Source: Anisakis pegreffii
Taxonomy: Eukaryota > Nematoda > Chromadorea > Rhabditida > Anisakidae
NCBI GenBank assembly: GCA_035041965.1
Contig: JAPYMA010000554.1
Coordinates: forward strand, 62,001 to 126,000
Reading direction: 5' to 3'
DNA: 64,000 nucleotides
In this document: positions 25,201 through 35,680 of the stretch, piece by piece
Layout: each line of letters starts with the position of its first letter
How positions within the stretch are numbered: the stretch's first letter is position 1
Program-made: the position numbers and the translations under genes
The notes under the pieces: model-generated
The model's input: only the letters and a program-made list of their open reading frames with translations
Told to the model about the DNA's origin: nothing
Databases searched by the model: none

Positions 25201-28200
25201 TGATTAAATCACTGCAACACCATATGAAATGGCATCGATGAAAGTGGAAGCATAAGGAAGCATTAACGAATCGTTTATTGTATTTTATCGTCAGTTCAAG
25301 ATGTTCTTATGGATCTCATTTCCTTAACGCCTCAATGAGGCAATGATTTCTTAATAGACTTTCCTCAGTCTGAAACTATAAATATATCTTACCAAAAATA
25401 TTTAAACGTTCGAATACTTATGTTTTGAGGTTTACGATTAATATATGTATATTTGCATCGTGCTAAAAGTATGGGTAAAATATACTCATATCAATCTATT
25501 CAAGCAATATTTCATCATCAAGAATTATGATGTTCACTGCTTCAAAAAGATGAACATTGAACTCAGATGAATGGAGGCAGAACTAAACAAAGCGAAACCG
25601 ACCTATAGAATCAAATAAGCAAAACTACTCAACTTAAATGTAATGCATTGGCTCTCAACAAAATACTTATTTAAATAAATAAATCCCTGGCTGCCATAAT
25701 CGCAATCTCATAAAGCATCAGTACTGCCCCATTCACTGAACGTGTCACACAGATACATTTTATAGTCACATTCGACAAACAAACATTCTTGAACTCTTCA
25801 ATACCTATCACACAAACGCAAACATTCAGTACCAAACAATAGCAAGTTATGAATTTTATTTATGTCACCCATTTTGAGATCAGATTAGGATCGTTTATTC
25901 ATCGACAGAATTCATCCACAACGCACTGCTTCATAATTAAAGAGCCTTCGAAACCAATAAACTGAAAAACAGGATAACTAACAATGTGTATGATGTATGT
26001 GTTGTCCTGAAATGTGAAGGTGAGTTCGTGACCTTCCCTTGTGAGCAAAAATGATTTAGAATATACATCATTTACAAATTAAACCTTCATACATTAAACC
26101 TTCAGGGGTGTGCCATTACTTTCACCATCGAAACACAAGAGATTATGAAAATATTAGGCTGAATGAGACATTGCAATGAATCAGAATCCATTGCAACATA
26201 GAAACGGGGATCATGTACAATCAAAAACCATCTAGTTCAACTGAGATTATCTCAAACCATTCGTGTCCAGTGGACATTTTTATTCCCAACCCAAAAACGC
26301 GGCTGCATCACTATCCTGACACTTTCTTCATGGCAACTTCATCCTGCATGGCTACTCTATGTGAGATGAACCTTCATCGTTAGAACCGACATTGGGTGTG
26401 ATCGCGCCGAAGTTCAGGAGCTCTTCAAACAAGCCGACTGATGTCAATTTCTTAAATCCACCCTTTGTGTTGTCCGTTACTGTGAGTGGTCTCCCCTGCT
26501 TTACGAACTTTCCGGTTTTTTGGCTTTCCTGCTTCCGGCGATGGTGAATTTCCTGTCCTATTGCTAACCTCATTATTTCCTGCATTCTTATACTCTCCAA
26601 CTGCATCAGTGTTCACTACAAATATGCTCCGAATTTCGGATTTTCGATTTTCCCTGACTAGTTTCTCCTGCTGATCCAAGAAATGCTCATTTTACATACA
26701 ATAACTGTTCAACACCGACTGTCTACTGGAATAATGATGCTGTTGCAATCCAATCTTTTCTTGAACAATAAACAGTAGACACCGATTGCGACTGAAATGC
26801 ATCGAAAACATTTATCGAGGCGAGTATTATGATCAACTGTTCCATTGTATATAGGAGACACAGAACAGAAAACGCAAGGATAGTATCACGCACGGCAAAG
26901 AGAAAGGAAAAGTTATCAGTGAAGCGGTCACGGATAGAATCATTGAAGTGTTTGGTGCAGTCAAAAATCTGTAATGCAGTTAGTAGAAGACTGATGAACG
27001 GTTGGAAAATATCTGTAAATAAAGCATAATCTATTAAGTCAATTTGTGAATAAGGACAACCCAAGAGTCGTTTTTGGTAGGTGACCCTTTCTTTTTAGAA
27101 ATTTGGTAAAAGACGAATGGACGGTGTGAATATGAACGTAATTCTCAGAGGTTAAGAAATTGTACAAAAGGTGTGCTGATAGATCAAATGCCAATTGATG
27201 GAACATGCCGATTGCTTGCAATTTTACAATCCAGCCTGATATTACTCAATACTCTTAACCGAGATATGCACATTCTTTGCACTAGTTTCCGCATAGCTCT
27301 CCTTTATTAAACAGAATACAATGTCATCTTGAAATTTATATCAGTTAGATTTTTCTCAATACGTCATTATCACTGAACATTCGAAGGTGAATATTCTATC
27401 GCAGTTGATATAATCCGAAATATCAAGATAATGTTAACATTGATGTTACTCAACGAATGGGAATGCAATTCACAAGCATCACCAATATAAACATGATTTA
27501 CAAGCTGCCTAATCGTAAGGCAATTTTTTGGTCGCCTTAGGAACTGAAATAGTCAAAATAAAGTTATAATTTATTCGGTAACATCTCACTAAAATAAGAC
27601 CCACTTTAAATGAAACATCAATTCGTAAAGAACGAAAATTATTCGGAGATCGATGGCAACTTGAGCCCATAATGCAGTGGAAATGAATCACTTTAGTGAT
27701 CAACGTAAATGAATACAGATAATCTGCCAATTTGCATGTTCTGCACAAAATTGCACTTCAAAAGCTTATACTATGAAAATCAAATGAATGGATTGCAACT
27801 GAGATCATCTGCTTGCTCGGTACAGAACAAAATGATATGAAATAGCAAAAGGCGAATTTCACCGTGAACTGTTAATTACTGCCAATGAAAGAACTTCTTG
27901 TTCCTTTATCTGTGTTTCTCTTTGGCTCAGAACTTTATTGATAGCGAATGTGAACAATGGCACCGAAAGGAGTTCATATGAAGTGGACATGACAATATCC
28001 AAGTAGTTTCACTCACGACGGAAACCATCTGTGGTAATCGCTAACTCCGATCAATTCTGGCTGAATTTCCTACTGATGAAATGGAATAATTTCTGCGAGT
28101 GCTATTCAGCATGACTGTCATTATTTTCTCAAATCATAGTTCGACAACCTCAAAAAACGCGCTTCCTGCGGGCCTTTCGTCCTTCACCAAACGATATACG

Positions 28201-31200
28201 TCACAATTCGCATAGGAGCATTAATATTCTGCATAAGAACACCAACATTTATGAAGTTTCACATACAAATGAATTTTATGAATTTCACATGCATATTGTC
28301 ATTTCTCATAGTTGTTAATGCATTCATAATGAATTTTTCGCTGTTCCAGCTTTCAGAATTTACTACATTGATTTGTGGTCACAATAACGATGCCGTTTGC
28401 CGACTTCCTAACTATGTCGTTTGAAACTTCTGCATGGTCAGTGAACAGTAACAGACACATTTTTGTATTATTGGTTAGATGACATTTTTCAAACCGATAA
28501 TAAATTACACAAATCTGCGATCATAATTGAGATCCGATTTTTATTGGGGATGAAAAAATGAGGGTTCGATTAAAAGGCAGAAATATTGATGTTGACGACG
28601 ATACGGAGATTGATCAGAATTGAAAAGTTACAAGTTCATAGCAGCATCTGATTCACATATTGAGGTGTATAACGAAGAGATTGAATGCTGAGAAAGAACT
28701 AACGAAACTATTTTCTCATATCGCAGACAATCTCACTATGCATCATTCATCTTACAATCGTCAATAATTTGATTCCTCAAAAATTTGTATTCTTTGTGAG
28801 GCACTCACACATTCGTCTGTATGTTGAACAAAAGTAACGTTTTGTAGTAAATGTGTAAAATATTTAAGGGCAGTTCGCATATACGAACGGATTAGTTGAT
28901 TGATAGTCACCTGACTGAATGAATGAATAACAAATAAGTGAATAGGTAATGAACTGCATAATGAATTAGCTAATTAATATGCATAATGAATTAGCTGATT
29001 AGCATGAAAACAATATGTGAGTGCGGTTTACTATGATTGTTATTGTTAATATGCTGACATTCAGTTGTGCGCACTAACAGTTATAGTAATTTGATAATGG
29101 TGACATCATTAGACAACTTTGGTTTATCTTAATTGCACAGTTATTTGATATCCATTGCATAAATAGGTCGTGGCATCCATTATCGAGCAAACATCTCAAG
29201 GAATTGGAATATCCTATCATCCATTGTGAGGACATTTACAGTTGGACAAAATTAATATGTCAGCAGTACATTGAACTCGACGGCCTCCGAAACCTCGTCG
29301 GTGCTCGGAGGTCTCCGAATCCTACTTCCGCATGCCTCCGGCTCTTGGGGATCTTTGATCAAACCCTAGTCTTTAGTATTAGACTGAATAACACTGCATT
29401 CAAGTCAATAAATTTTCAAGAATATCACTTTTCCTTACATAAGAGCCACTGATTCAGAATTAAATTCTGCACATAACAGTGAGAAGTCTCCACGAGCCCA
29501 TTCAAAATGCCTTACCAATTTATCAACACTGGCATGATTCTGGATCAGTGAAGCGGTTCTCATAATGATGACAAAATTCACACATCAACAATGATTCGTG
29601 AGAATCTATCAATAGAAACACTATATCATACCTGAGATGAATGCGAATCTTGATGCAAGAATATCTGACATTTCTTTGATTTTGACACGTTGATCACCAA
29701 CGTCCATAAAGCCATCTGAAATTCACATATCTATTCACTTCAGAAATTTCTTTAAAAAGAATTAAAACCATCCCCAAAATTGCTTGTACTTCTTCGGACA
29801 TATTCGTCTTTCCACAATAAACCTAAATGATATGATAGGCGACAGATGAGTTTGAGAGAAGATCATCTCCAAAAAGGCGAACTACGACGAAAAGAGTAGG
29901 AGCAGCGATCTCTCATGGAGCTCAACATTCAACTAAATAACAGACAAAAATCTGGCTATTAACAATGAGATTATCACTTACAAATGCTCATAACGATAAG
30001 TTTGTTGATTAAGAGAATATGCTTGTGTGCGAATATATGAGGTGAATTGAGGCTTCAATATTGAGATGAATATATCTGTTTGTGGAGACAGTATTGATTG
30101 TGTTGATGGAGTCTATATGAAAGGGATGTAGAATAGCGGGTGTGTCATATACAGAATATAATACTCACTGTGAGTACAAACAAATAAATAAATACCTTGC
30201 ATGTGTTTTCATACTAACTTCATGAGTACATTAATAATAGTACGACTATTATTTATAATGGCTATTTTATATATACTACAATAATTCACCTCATATCGTA
30301 GACATTCACAGAAAATGGAACAAAGAGTTCTCAAAAACAATGTGAATCAAGTGTGTGACGATGGATATCAACTATCTCAATTACATGTGTTCAGTTAAGC
30401 ACAGAACAAAGTGGAACAGTCTGCGTTATGATGGTTTGAATAATTTATCGAAAATGTACGAACGAATGCTTATCTCCGCAGTGAGATTGCTTCAAATTAC
30501 AGCACAGCTTCAGATTCAAGGAATGACGCAATATAACGATCTTTCTATACCAACAATTAATTATTGTATATAATTCAATCATCTCATATTCAATACTCAG
30601 TTTATTGGATGGGGCTTTATATGTGATCAATTTGTGGACAAAAGCAACAAAAAATTATACTTTCAAGGAAGCGTAATTTTATACAACTCAAATGAAACAT
30701 TAACAGATTATTTGTAACGCGATTCTGCACTAAGGTTGTAATCGGATCAGGAGTGCGGTAAATGGAAAGCAAACGAATGGAAATGAGGATTTATCAAAAT
30801 GATTATGAAATATTGATGAAGATATATTTTATTACATGATCAACTCTTACATTATGCACATGCGTTATATTATTCTTAACAATAGTTTTTTCTCATAATG
30901 AATCTCACTTTGCAAAACTATTCTCATCCCATCGTGAACAGAGTTCATGCAATGATGAAAAATAAATCTCGAGCCCTATATTGCTCGAGATCTACTTTCA
31001 TCTTTGGAATGAATTGATATGTTGGTTGATACATCTCAACAAAACAGTTCCCGATTGATCTGAACTGATCGCATCCACATACACTTATGTGCAGCGTTCC
31101 AACTTTGCATTCGAATCTCTTCTCTCTGAGGTTCGTTCATCTCATCAAATAGGTGAATTCAGTCTGATGAACTTCAGTGGGTACGGGAATTACTATTGCT

Positions 31201-31735
31201 ACACGCGTCCGGTGCAAAACGTTTATTGAACAACAAGTTTTCGTTAAAATTTCATTGGCAAAATCAGCTTCGAAAAATATTTTGCAAATAAGAATGTCTC
31301 GATTTTTTCTTTATTTAGTGATTCGATCGCTTCCACCTAGGCCGCGAGCATTACAATAATTAAAAACACCTTTAGTCTCAAAGTGCTCCATTCATAACGT
31401 CCATCGGAATCGATTAGTCAATAGTTTTTCCGATGAAATTCCAGCGACATTTTTCGGAGAAGATAGGATGAGATAAAGAAAGCAATTTCAATAACACCGA
31501 CTAACCCCAATTGTCATCGACATCTTCACTTCCATCGTTACTCATATTTTCGTTGATCAACCAGCCAGTACCGTATAGATTGTGCTGAGATCGTTCCAAA
31601 ACGGATTGATAGCCAGATTCTTCCAAAAATTCGGCTGATTTCAGTGCGGCTTTCAATGCCCTCAAATCGAAGTCCATATCGTAATGAAATTTCGGCGCAT
31701 CAACGAAATCAGCACTATCGGATTTCGGCAATTTT
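1043..31735 (-). CDS. MCF2L: Dbl/DBS-family RhoGEF (MCF2/MCF2L-like), spliced, partial (DH-PH end outside window)
   Basis: Gene-level entry. Coding exons in transcript order (plus-strand coordinates): 31506-31735, 29632-29715, (28389-28429 tentative), 28017-28060, 23195-23285, 13746-13856, 12850-12966, 11569-11718, 10574-10671, 9710-9851, 7553-7672, 5548-5742, 1043-1240. Apart from the tentative exon, phases agree at every join. Order of parts follows human MCF2L: CRAL-TRIO lipid-binding domain (29.7-12.9 kb), spectrin-like helices (11.7-5.5 kb), linker before the DH domain (1.2-1.0 kb). Diagnostic stretches are VIVIDKRMDKWSAVRTLL, ETELPNDVETTARILE, FDAFWARHEKRLTQCLQLRR and SRRDALQRLAGREN. 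In the family such proteins activate Rho/Cdc42 GTPases at membranes, with CRAL-TRIO and spectrin parts controlling localisation and autoinhibition. About 60-70 residues expected between 5548 and 1240 were not located. MCF2L fits better than Trio/Kalirin because the linker and single spectrin unit align almost without gaps. Confidence 0.85.
1241..5547. other. RhoGEF intronic region with an unfound exon
   Basis: The spectrin-like part needs roughly 60-70 more residues between its flanking exons; no convincing exon was found. A perfect hairpin lies at 3336-3390. Otherwise AT-rich without recognised features. Confidence 0.4.
3336..3390. repeat. Perfect 24-bp inverted repeat with 7-nt loop
   Basis: The 24 bases at 3336-3359 are the exact reverse complement of 3367-3390; loop 3360-3366. 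Either strand would fold into an unbroken 24-bp stem. It is intronic to the RhoGEF gene and shorter than a typical pre-miRNA. Confidence 0.9.
5548..5742 (-). CDS. RhoGEF exon: spectrin-like helices
   Basis: 65 codons, phase 0 to 0, acceptor tttcag, donor GTTCTG. Residues SLLPKCDELSRMADAL and ALDRRSQVLTLSKDMHQ align with the MCF2L segment containing RPKCQEL and RRRGLLSKSLELH. Confidence 0.9.
7553..7672 (-). CDS. RhoGEF exon: spectrin-like helix
   Basis: 40 codons, phase 0 to 0, acceptor tttcag, donor GTTACT. EHREVGDGVIKAEQLAETH joins directly to the next exon (EDVEMARSL) and aligns without gaps to MCF2L around DIGNSLAHVEHLL, so no exon is needed between this one and 9710-9851. Confidence 0.85.
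9710..9851 (-). CDS. RhoGEF exon: spectrin-like core
   Basis: One base plus 47 codons. The strongest match in the window: RSFDAFWARHEKRLTQCLQL against MCF2L AAFDEFWAKHQQKLEQCLQL. Donor GTTTTT, acceptor ttaag. Confidence 0.93.
10574..10671 (-). CDS. RhoGEF exon: start of spectrin-like region
   Basis: 32 codons plus 2 bases; acceptor ctgcag, donor GTGGGT. EDFRISIRKGLSLLRYVRQL aligns with MCF2L EDLRLALKEGHSVLESLREL. Phase fits both neighbours. Confidence 0.88.
11569..11718 (-). CDS. RhoGEF exon: helix after CRAL-TRIO
   Basis: 50 codons, phase 0. CLKETELPNDVETTARILE matches MCF2L ELAETELPNDVQSTSSVL. The acceptor reads cttgaag rather than tttcag, and the donor is GTTATC. Confidence 0.9.
12850..12966 (-). 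CDS. RhoGEF exon: C-terminal part of CRAL-TRIO domain
   Basis: 39 codons, phase 0, acceptor ttctag, donor GTAAAT. CQSSVELRHYIGSDCLTMDV and GGIIKYNHLEWVQHRM correspond to the MCF2L segment LSSVPDLHGYID...LGGTLDYCHSRW, including the Gly-Gly turn and the final Trp. Confidence 0.92.
13746..13856 (-). CDS. RhoGEF exon: central CRAL-TRIO strand and helix
   Basis: 37 codons, phase 0, acceptor tttcag, donor GTGAGT. SFPGPVRVVFLLKPEGVLQR corresponds to MCF2L SFPANLQLVLVLRPTGFFQR. The intron before it (transcript order) spans 13857-23194 and contains the tRNA satellite. Confidence 0.92.
14400..14834 (-). CDS. Hydrophobic 144-codon open frame inside RhoGEF intron
   Basis: ATG at 14834, stop at 14400; the longest non-repetitive single-frame ORF of the window. 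It has two to three hydrophobic stretches (for example LLLMLITTVECW and PLMILMFSIILHSLHIIV), as in a small multipass membrane protein. A 95-codon frame is also open on the plus strand here. No family recognised. An AT-rich window of this size can produce one such frame by chance. Confidence 0.25.
   Translation of the reverse strand: MRLDFEKDLNFDLTIMLFFSSQLLLMLITTVECWILKLSGINNIDTRPFPLMILMFSIILHSLHIIVNQGPLVTGAKNCGIVNLLDTAIMILFANFDLNIDIISKRHSRKSHNSLVITGTSQFIFINYIHTLDPRYLWNSFIHC
15133..15152 (+). pseudogene. 3' fragment of tRNA-Lys at left array edge
   Basis: Last 20 bases of the tRNA, from the T-arm GTTCGAGCC to the 3' end, with no 5' part, followed by the two-base variant spacer. It marks the left breakpoint of the array. 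Confidence 0.9.
15253..15325 (+). tRNA. tRNA-Lys (CTT), first complete copy (representative of 37)
   Basis: 73 nt without encoded CCA. Acceptor stem GCCCGGT with ATCGGGC (one G-U pair); D arm GCTC/GAGC; anticodon stem CCAGA/TCTGG with loop CTCTTAA, anticodon CTT at 15286-15288; variable loop CTGTC; T arm GCGGG-TTCGAGC-CCCGC. The A box (15260-15271, TAGCTCAGTCGG) and B box (15304-15314, GGTTCGAGCCC) are intact, and TTTT at 15330-15333 is a terminator. Reads AAG codons. Position 73 is T, where the eukaryotic cytosolic tRNA-Lys I know has G. There is no intron. Confidence 0.97.
15330..15333 (+). terminator. Pol III T4 terminator (one per unit)
   Basis: TTTT five bases after the tRNA 3' end, repeated every 172 bp, so each tRNA could be an independent transcription unit. 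A second T4 follows about 27 bases further in the spacer. Confidence 0.75.
21445..21517 (+). tRNA. tRNA-Lys (CTT), last copy of array
   Basis: Identical to the first complete copy. Its downstream spacer runs only to 21569, where a GC-rich unrelated sequence begins. The 35 copies between start every 172 bases from 15425 (15597, 15769, 15941 ... 21273). Confidence 0.97.
21570..21775. other. GC-rich segment flanking the tRNA array
   Basis: Far richer in G+C than its surroundings and starting exactly where the satellite stops. It contains an inverted pair GTCCGGGA / TCCCGGAC around a GC core. Frames are open on both strands (plus 21527-21772 and 21549-21824, minus 21581-21793), as expected from composition. 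Not recognised as rRNA, snRNA or protein. Confidence 0.5.
21776..23194. other. Intronic remainder between array and RhoGEF exon
   Basis: No exon seen. Contains an imperfect hairpin (22321-22369) and an 18-bp direct repeat of GAAATTATAACGAATTCA around 22920-22960. Confidence 0.4.
22321..22369. repeat. 21-bp near-perfect inverted repeat, 7-nt loop
   Basis: 22321-22341 pairs with 22349-22369 with two mismatches; loop TCAGGGG. Similar in size to the hairpin at 3336. Confidence 0.85.
23195..23285 (-). CDS. RhoGEF exon: CRAL-TRIO core
   Basis: One base plus 30 codons, acceptor ttttttttag, donor GTTAGT. GYVIVIDKRMDKWSAVRTLL matches the CRAL-TRIO hallmark of MCF2L (GFILVIDRRRDKWTSVKASV). Confidence 0.93.
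23286..26351. other. RhoGEF intron, 3' side of nested gene
   Basis: Apart from the hAT-like element at 24542-24914, no exon or RNA gene was seen. Confidence 0.4.
24542..24914. mobile_element. hAT-like non-autonomous element (MITE)
   Basis: Ends CAGTGGTTCTCA at 24542 and TGAGAACCGCTG at 24914, 11 of 12 positions complementary; this is the common hAT/Charlie terminal sequence. A G-rich subterminal stretch follows the left end. Flanking 8-bp sites match only 5 of 8, so the insertion is old or a boundary is imprecise. No transposase frame. Confidence 0.55.
26352..27990 (-). CDS. Unidentified 8-exon gene nested in RhoGEF intron
   Basis: Exons in transcript order: 27863-27990 (ATG at 27990), 27605-27740, 27483-27543, 27283-27327, 27086-27235, 26810-27012, 26569-26670, 26352-26495 (TAG at 26352). 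Total 969 bp, 322 residues; every junction keeps phase, with introns of roughly 47-140 bp. The donor of exon 6 is uncertain (26810 or 26783). The protein starts MSTSYELLSVPLFTFAINKV, is largely helical, has a hydrophobic stretch (TILAFSVLCLLYTMEQLIII) and a hydrophilic Asn/Lys-rich tail ending DEGSSHIE. No family is firmly recognised; the arrangement of amphipathic helices weakly recalls PEX11-type peroxisomal proteins, which is only a guess. It lies on the same strand as its host and has its own start and stop. Confidence 0.65.
28017..28060 (-). CDS. RhoGEF short exon in CRAL-TRIO domain
   Basis: 44 bp: 14 codons plus 2 bases, acceptor aattcag, donor GTGAGT. Its split last codon completes Ser with the first base of the 23285 exon, giving RWFPS then LEEVHKGY, matching TSIPSLQDAGIG of MCF2L. 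Only this frame is open. Confidence 0.7.
28389..28429 (-). CDS. Tentative RhoGEF micro-exon (CRAL-TRIO, early strand)
   Basis: 41 bp with acceptor atgcag and donor GTTATT; reads VSNDIVRKSANGI and has the phase needed to bridge the 29632 and 28017 exons. It is shorter than the corresponding MCF2L segment and lacks the usual FP motif, so it may be wrong. Confidence 0.3.
29632..29715 (-). CDS. RhoGEF exon: entry into CRAL-TRIO domain
   Basis: 84 bp, acceptor tttcag, donor GTATGA. VKIKEMSDILASRFAFIS aligns with MCF2L ADIQDQLKKRFAYLSGG. Confidence 0.8.
29716..31505. other. RhoGEF intron
   Basis: No feature identified. The GC-rich patch at 29280-29350 lies just outside, in the next intron. Confidence 0.4.
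31506..31735 (-). CDS. RhoGEF N-terminal exon
   Basis: 230 bp. The open frame would stop a few bases beyond 31506 (TAG at 31501-31503), but the GTTAGT donor leaves one base that forms Asp with the 29715 exon. It encodes a hydrophilic region (FVDAPKFHYDMDFDLRALK, then Glu/Asp-rich SNDGSEDVDDNW) without recognised similarity. Assignment rests on phase and position; it could instead be the last exon of another gene. Confidence 0.6.
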
Positions 31736-34400
31736 CTACAATCAACGACATCGTTCAGTTAGTTGGTTTGTTTACCAATCGAAAACTATCATTGAGTAGC
31801 AGGCAATCATCTTTTAATTATGCTTGTTTTAATGTTTTGTTGACATTCAAATGTGGCTACAGTAATTTTATTACTGGAACAATGAAAAGAGCTCTAATGG
31901 ATCTGGCAATATCCGATCCCGCATCACAATGCAACTGAAGAGCGTTCGAGTAATATAGGAAGCTATAAACAAAATTCTGTTTTCATCAAGCCGTCTTTTG
32001 AAATAATTCCGAAAAATAATTCGCTTCATTGGACGGCATCAAATCCTACTTAGCAAATAAATACCAAGTAAAATTGTGTTACGATGAATAGTTCTTCACG
32101 GAAAAGCAATGAAGATGCTTCATGACATCGTGCTTCGAACTCTCGGAACGGTTCAGCTGATGAAATGATTGCACGACTATAGTGAAATGACTATCAAAGC
32201 AGTCAACACCACACCGAATACAATACATCCATACATCGCAGCTTCACTACACTATCATACATTCATTACTGATAATAATTCATTAGAAATTCCCAGGCAA
32301 AAATTGCAGTGAAAATATTCGACAGGAATTCATTGACATGATGTTTCTTCTCCTTTTTCTTTCAGTGGTCCGTTGGAATGCGAAAACATTAGTGAAATGA
32401 GTTCGTCGTGCATCGATGTTGTTGTATGTAAGCGCAGTAGAGTGTATTTTTGTGGTTATGTAGGCCTATATCGATGATAGAGAATGAGCGAGTATATCTA
32501 ACCATTCGTTTATCCATGCTTGACGGAGCCAGCTATCTGGTGCCTACGGCTTTCATTCGATGGCTTCAGCCCTATACATGCGGTATACAGAGGGATGAAT
32601 GAAACACGCAAATATGGTGCATTTGCTGGATTCATTGCAGTACGAATCGATTCTTTGCGATGAGCATATATACGCACTTTGTCGGTAAATGAGACGAGAG
32701 TAATCTTTTTTTTTTTGGTCAGATGAAAAGAATCTTTCTATGAATGAGAATTTTACATATTTTGTTGATATACATGAATAGTTCGTCAGCACAATAGGTA
32801 CACTCAATTTTTGAATTAGTTAATGCCTGTTGATTCGATTTTGGCATTCATCTTTGAATGAAGCGTGAATCTGTGAGCCGTTTACTGCATGTCTTTGTGG
32901 TGAGTGCATCAGTTTGGTGTGTAGCATTTGATGGCCATGTGTAGCAACTAATAACCAAAATCTTACTCATATGCAGGTGTATTTGATGAGACACTACTCG
33001 ATCGAACGATACCGGATGCACATGCCGATGATGTGGACGCATTCAGACTACCGTAACATGATGGACCTGACGACCTGGAAGATTCCCACAGCGATTTTGG
33101 TATGGCGATAGCACGTACTGCAATGACTTATGCATTCATTTAGGTTGGAATGACACTGGAGATTGTTTGAATCGAAGGTAATGACAAAGAATTCATTGTG
33201 CACATTCTCAATGGCATTGCTGTCGTTTGTCATATAACTCGAACAAACTGGAGCGTTAAATTGCACGACGACTTATGCATATACCAAAGGAAACCAATTC
33301 TGATGTTTTCTGACTAATGCAAATCGTAAAAATCGTCAAAAATGTTTTAGCAAATTCCTTTATTCGAAACGTATTTTATTCTTTTTTTTATGATTGTACT
33401 CACGAGGAAAGGTCACGAAGTTACCCCCGCCTTTTGGAATGAAACATATATCATATTGTAGGACTCATGTAGCTGATCATGGATATGAGAAATATTTTTG
33501 CAGTGGACAAGGGGGACGCGAGTTATGGCTTTTCGCTATACTTTTGCGTACCTATATAAGTGCTACGAAGAAGCTACGTTCTAATTATTACTGAGATTGG
33601 ATCTTTAGTAGTGAATTGCTGGACACCTTCATGGAACGATTTGAATGGTTGCATGAGGAGGCAACCAGTTCAAATTTTGAACTAAACAACGAATTTCTGC
33701 ATATAGGAGTAATATGCATGCGTTCATATGTTCATATGAATTTTTGAACAATTGTTATAACGAAGAGAATAACCTGAATCGCTCGTAGCAACATTTTCCA
33801 TCAGCGTTCCTTCGAAGAAAGGATTCGAATAACTGCTATGACTGGAAAAACGTTTCGTTTGCTTCAAACGCGAAATTTTGACAGTTCAAAAAGCGCTTCA
33901 GTTGGCGCAACTTCGGAATGAATTTTTGGAGGCAGTTAGAAATGACTTGACTATACACCGACTTAATGTTGATTCAAATTCAATTGATCGCAGATGATAC
34001 TCCACAATTTGCGATTCGACGTTTCAACTGCAAATAATGTTACATGTGAAAAACAACAAGGCCATATTACTTTTCATTCTAATACAGGTAGCGTATAACG
34101 GTTAGTTCATTGGAACTGACCGACATCAGTCAGTTCGTTTACTTGGTGACGTAACGATAACTTGACAATCACACTGTCATTAGTAGGGTAATGTGATTTG
34201 ACGAAAAATATGAAACAAGCTGCTGGTCAGTTCGATAATAAAAATCAAGCGGATTGTAGAACTGAGCAATTCTTAGCGTTACGATGGGAACGCATCAAAA
34301 TAACTTGACATAAGCAGACGTGACAACATATTGGATGGAAAATAAAAACGTAAATTAAAAATCATTAATTATATGCCATTATTTCAGGTGTATAACTGCG
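31736..34400. other. No gene identified
   Basis: A 66-codon plus frame at 33394-33594 spans a locally GC-richer patch, but no splice context or family supports it. Confidence 0.35.
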
Positions 34401-35617
34401 ATAATTTCAATGAAACCATTTGAATATACGTCACTGAATGACGCTTCATTAGAGACCTTAAACTATAAGAGGTTGGAGAAATTCAACAATGAATACATTG
34501 AATATCATTTCAGCACCTCAATAAAATGGTGAGATTGCGGATGCAGCAAAACTCTGATTTGAAATCACGACTTAAACAACTAAAATTACCATAACGGTGA
34601 AAAGAAATTTTTGGTTCTCATATTCGAATCAAACTGGAGATGCGCTATCGAATTCTAAAATGGAATGAACCAATGATAACAATTCTTGAAGAGATGATCA
34701 CTGAATGATTGTAATCAAAGCTTATCAGGGATTGGTTACTTATAAATTGGGAAGATAAATTTAATAATCGATTGAATGTAACCGAAATGATCAAATAGAC
34801 TAACTGAGCATGGTGGATTACTTAATAAACAACGATCGTTATGTACGCATGTAGTTTATATCTAATGAACATTCATTGAATAAAGACAATGTAATATGTG
34901 CTTGTGCATGCATCATTCTGCGAAAAGTACTCGAGAATACTATGTTGCTTCGTCCGACGATAATGAATCCGAACTAAGACATCTCCAAAGATAATCAACC
35001 CGCTTTACTATATCCGCAATAACTATTACTAATACTAATGCTGCTTTTACTTCTGCTAGTGCCACTATTACTCTTACTATAAATACTGCTTGCACTGTTG
35101 CTTCTAATACTGATGAATTTATTACTGCAACAATATCACTCTGGCTCTTTTAACCGTCTGTAGTTTCTTCCTTATGGTACGATTGCTTGATTATTTGAAA
35201 CAATCAACTGCAGAACGATTATCGAATCGTGTCACTAAGCCACAGTTTTGAATAGGTATTCATTCGCATAGAAGCATTCATGTTGATTTTTCTCTGCTGC
35301 CGTTATGATTTACCATTTTACAAGTTGAAGCATAAGTCTTGTAGCATAATATGTTCTGAGGAAAGTGAAGTGCAATTACAAATTTCAACAAATTCTAAGA
35401 AAATCATCCAGCAAAACAATATCATTCATTAATCAATGACATGTTTAATTTGACTGAATGTTATCAAGCACAATAAATATTAAAATTATTCTAGCTGGAT
35501 CATACCGATCAATCGCTTTTTCACCTATACGAGTAATTCCTCGCTTGTTTTTCCCCATTCATGAATTATCTTACCAACAAGAAATATTCTCATCCATAAA
35601 GCATTGTTTGGATATAC

Positions 35618-35680
35618 AATTTCTTGTAGATGTTGAAAAATCCATGGGCGCTGTTCCTTCGAAAAAACCCACGGTACTGA
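35618..35680 (-). CDS. Possible first known exon of the RhoGEF gene
   Basis: 63 bp between acceptor tttgcag and donor GTATAT, open in all three frames. In the frame with the phase required by the 31735 exon it reads FFRRNSAHGFFNIYKK. No homology was recognised; included because splice sites and phase fit. Confidence 0.3.

Noticed and set aside
28137..28210. Minus GC-richer stretch reading DVYRLVKDERPAGSAFFE
   Set aside because: No usable acceptor in its frame and phases do not fit the RhoGEF exons.
32553..33266. Run of minus ORFs (84, 64 and 72 codons)
   Set aside because: No domain pattern and no shared splice structure; typical of chance frames.
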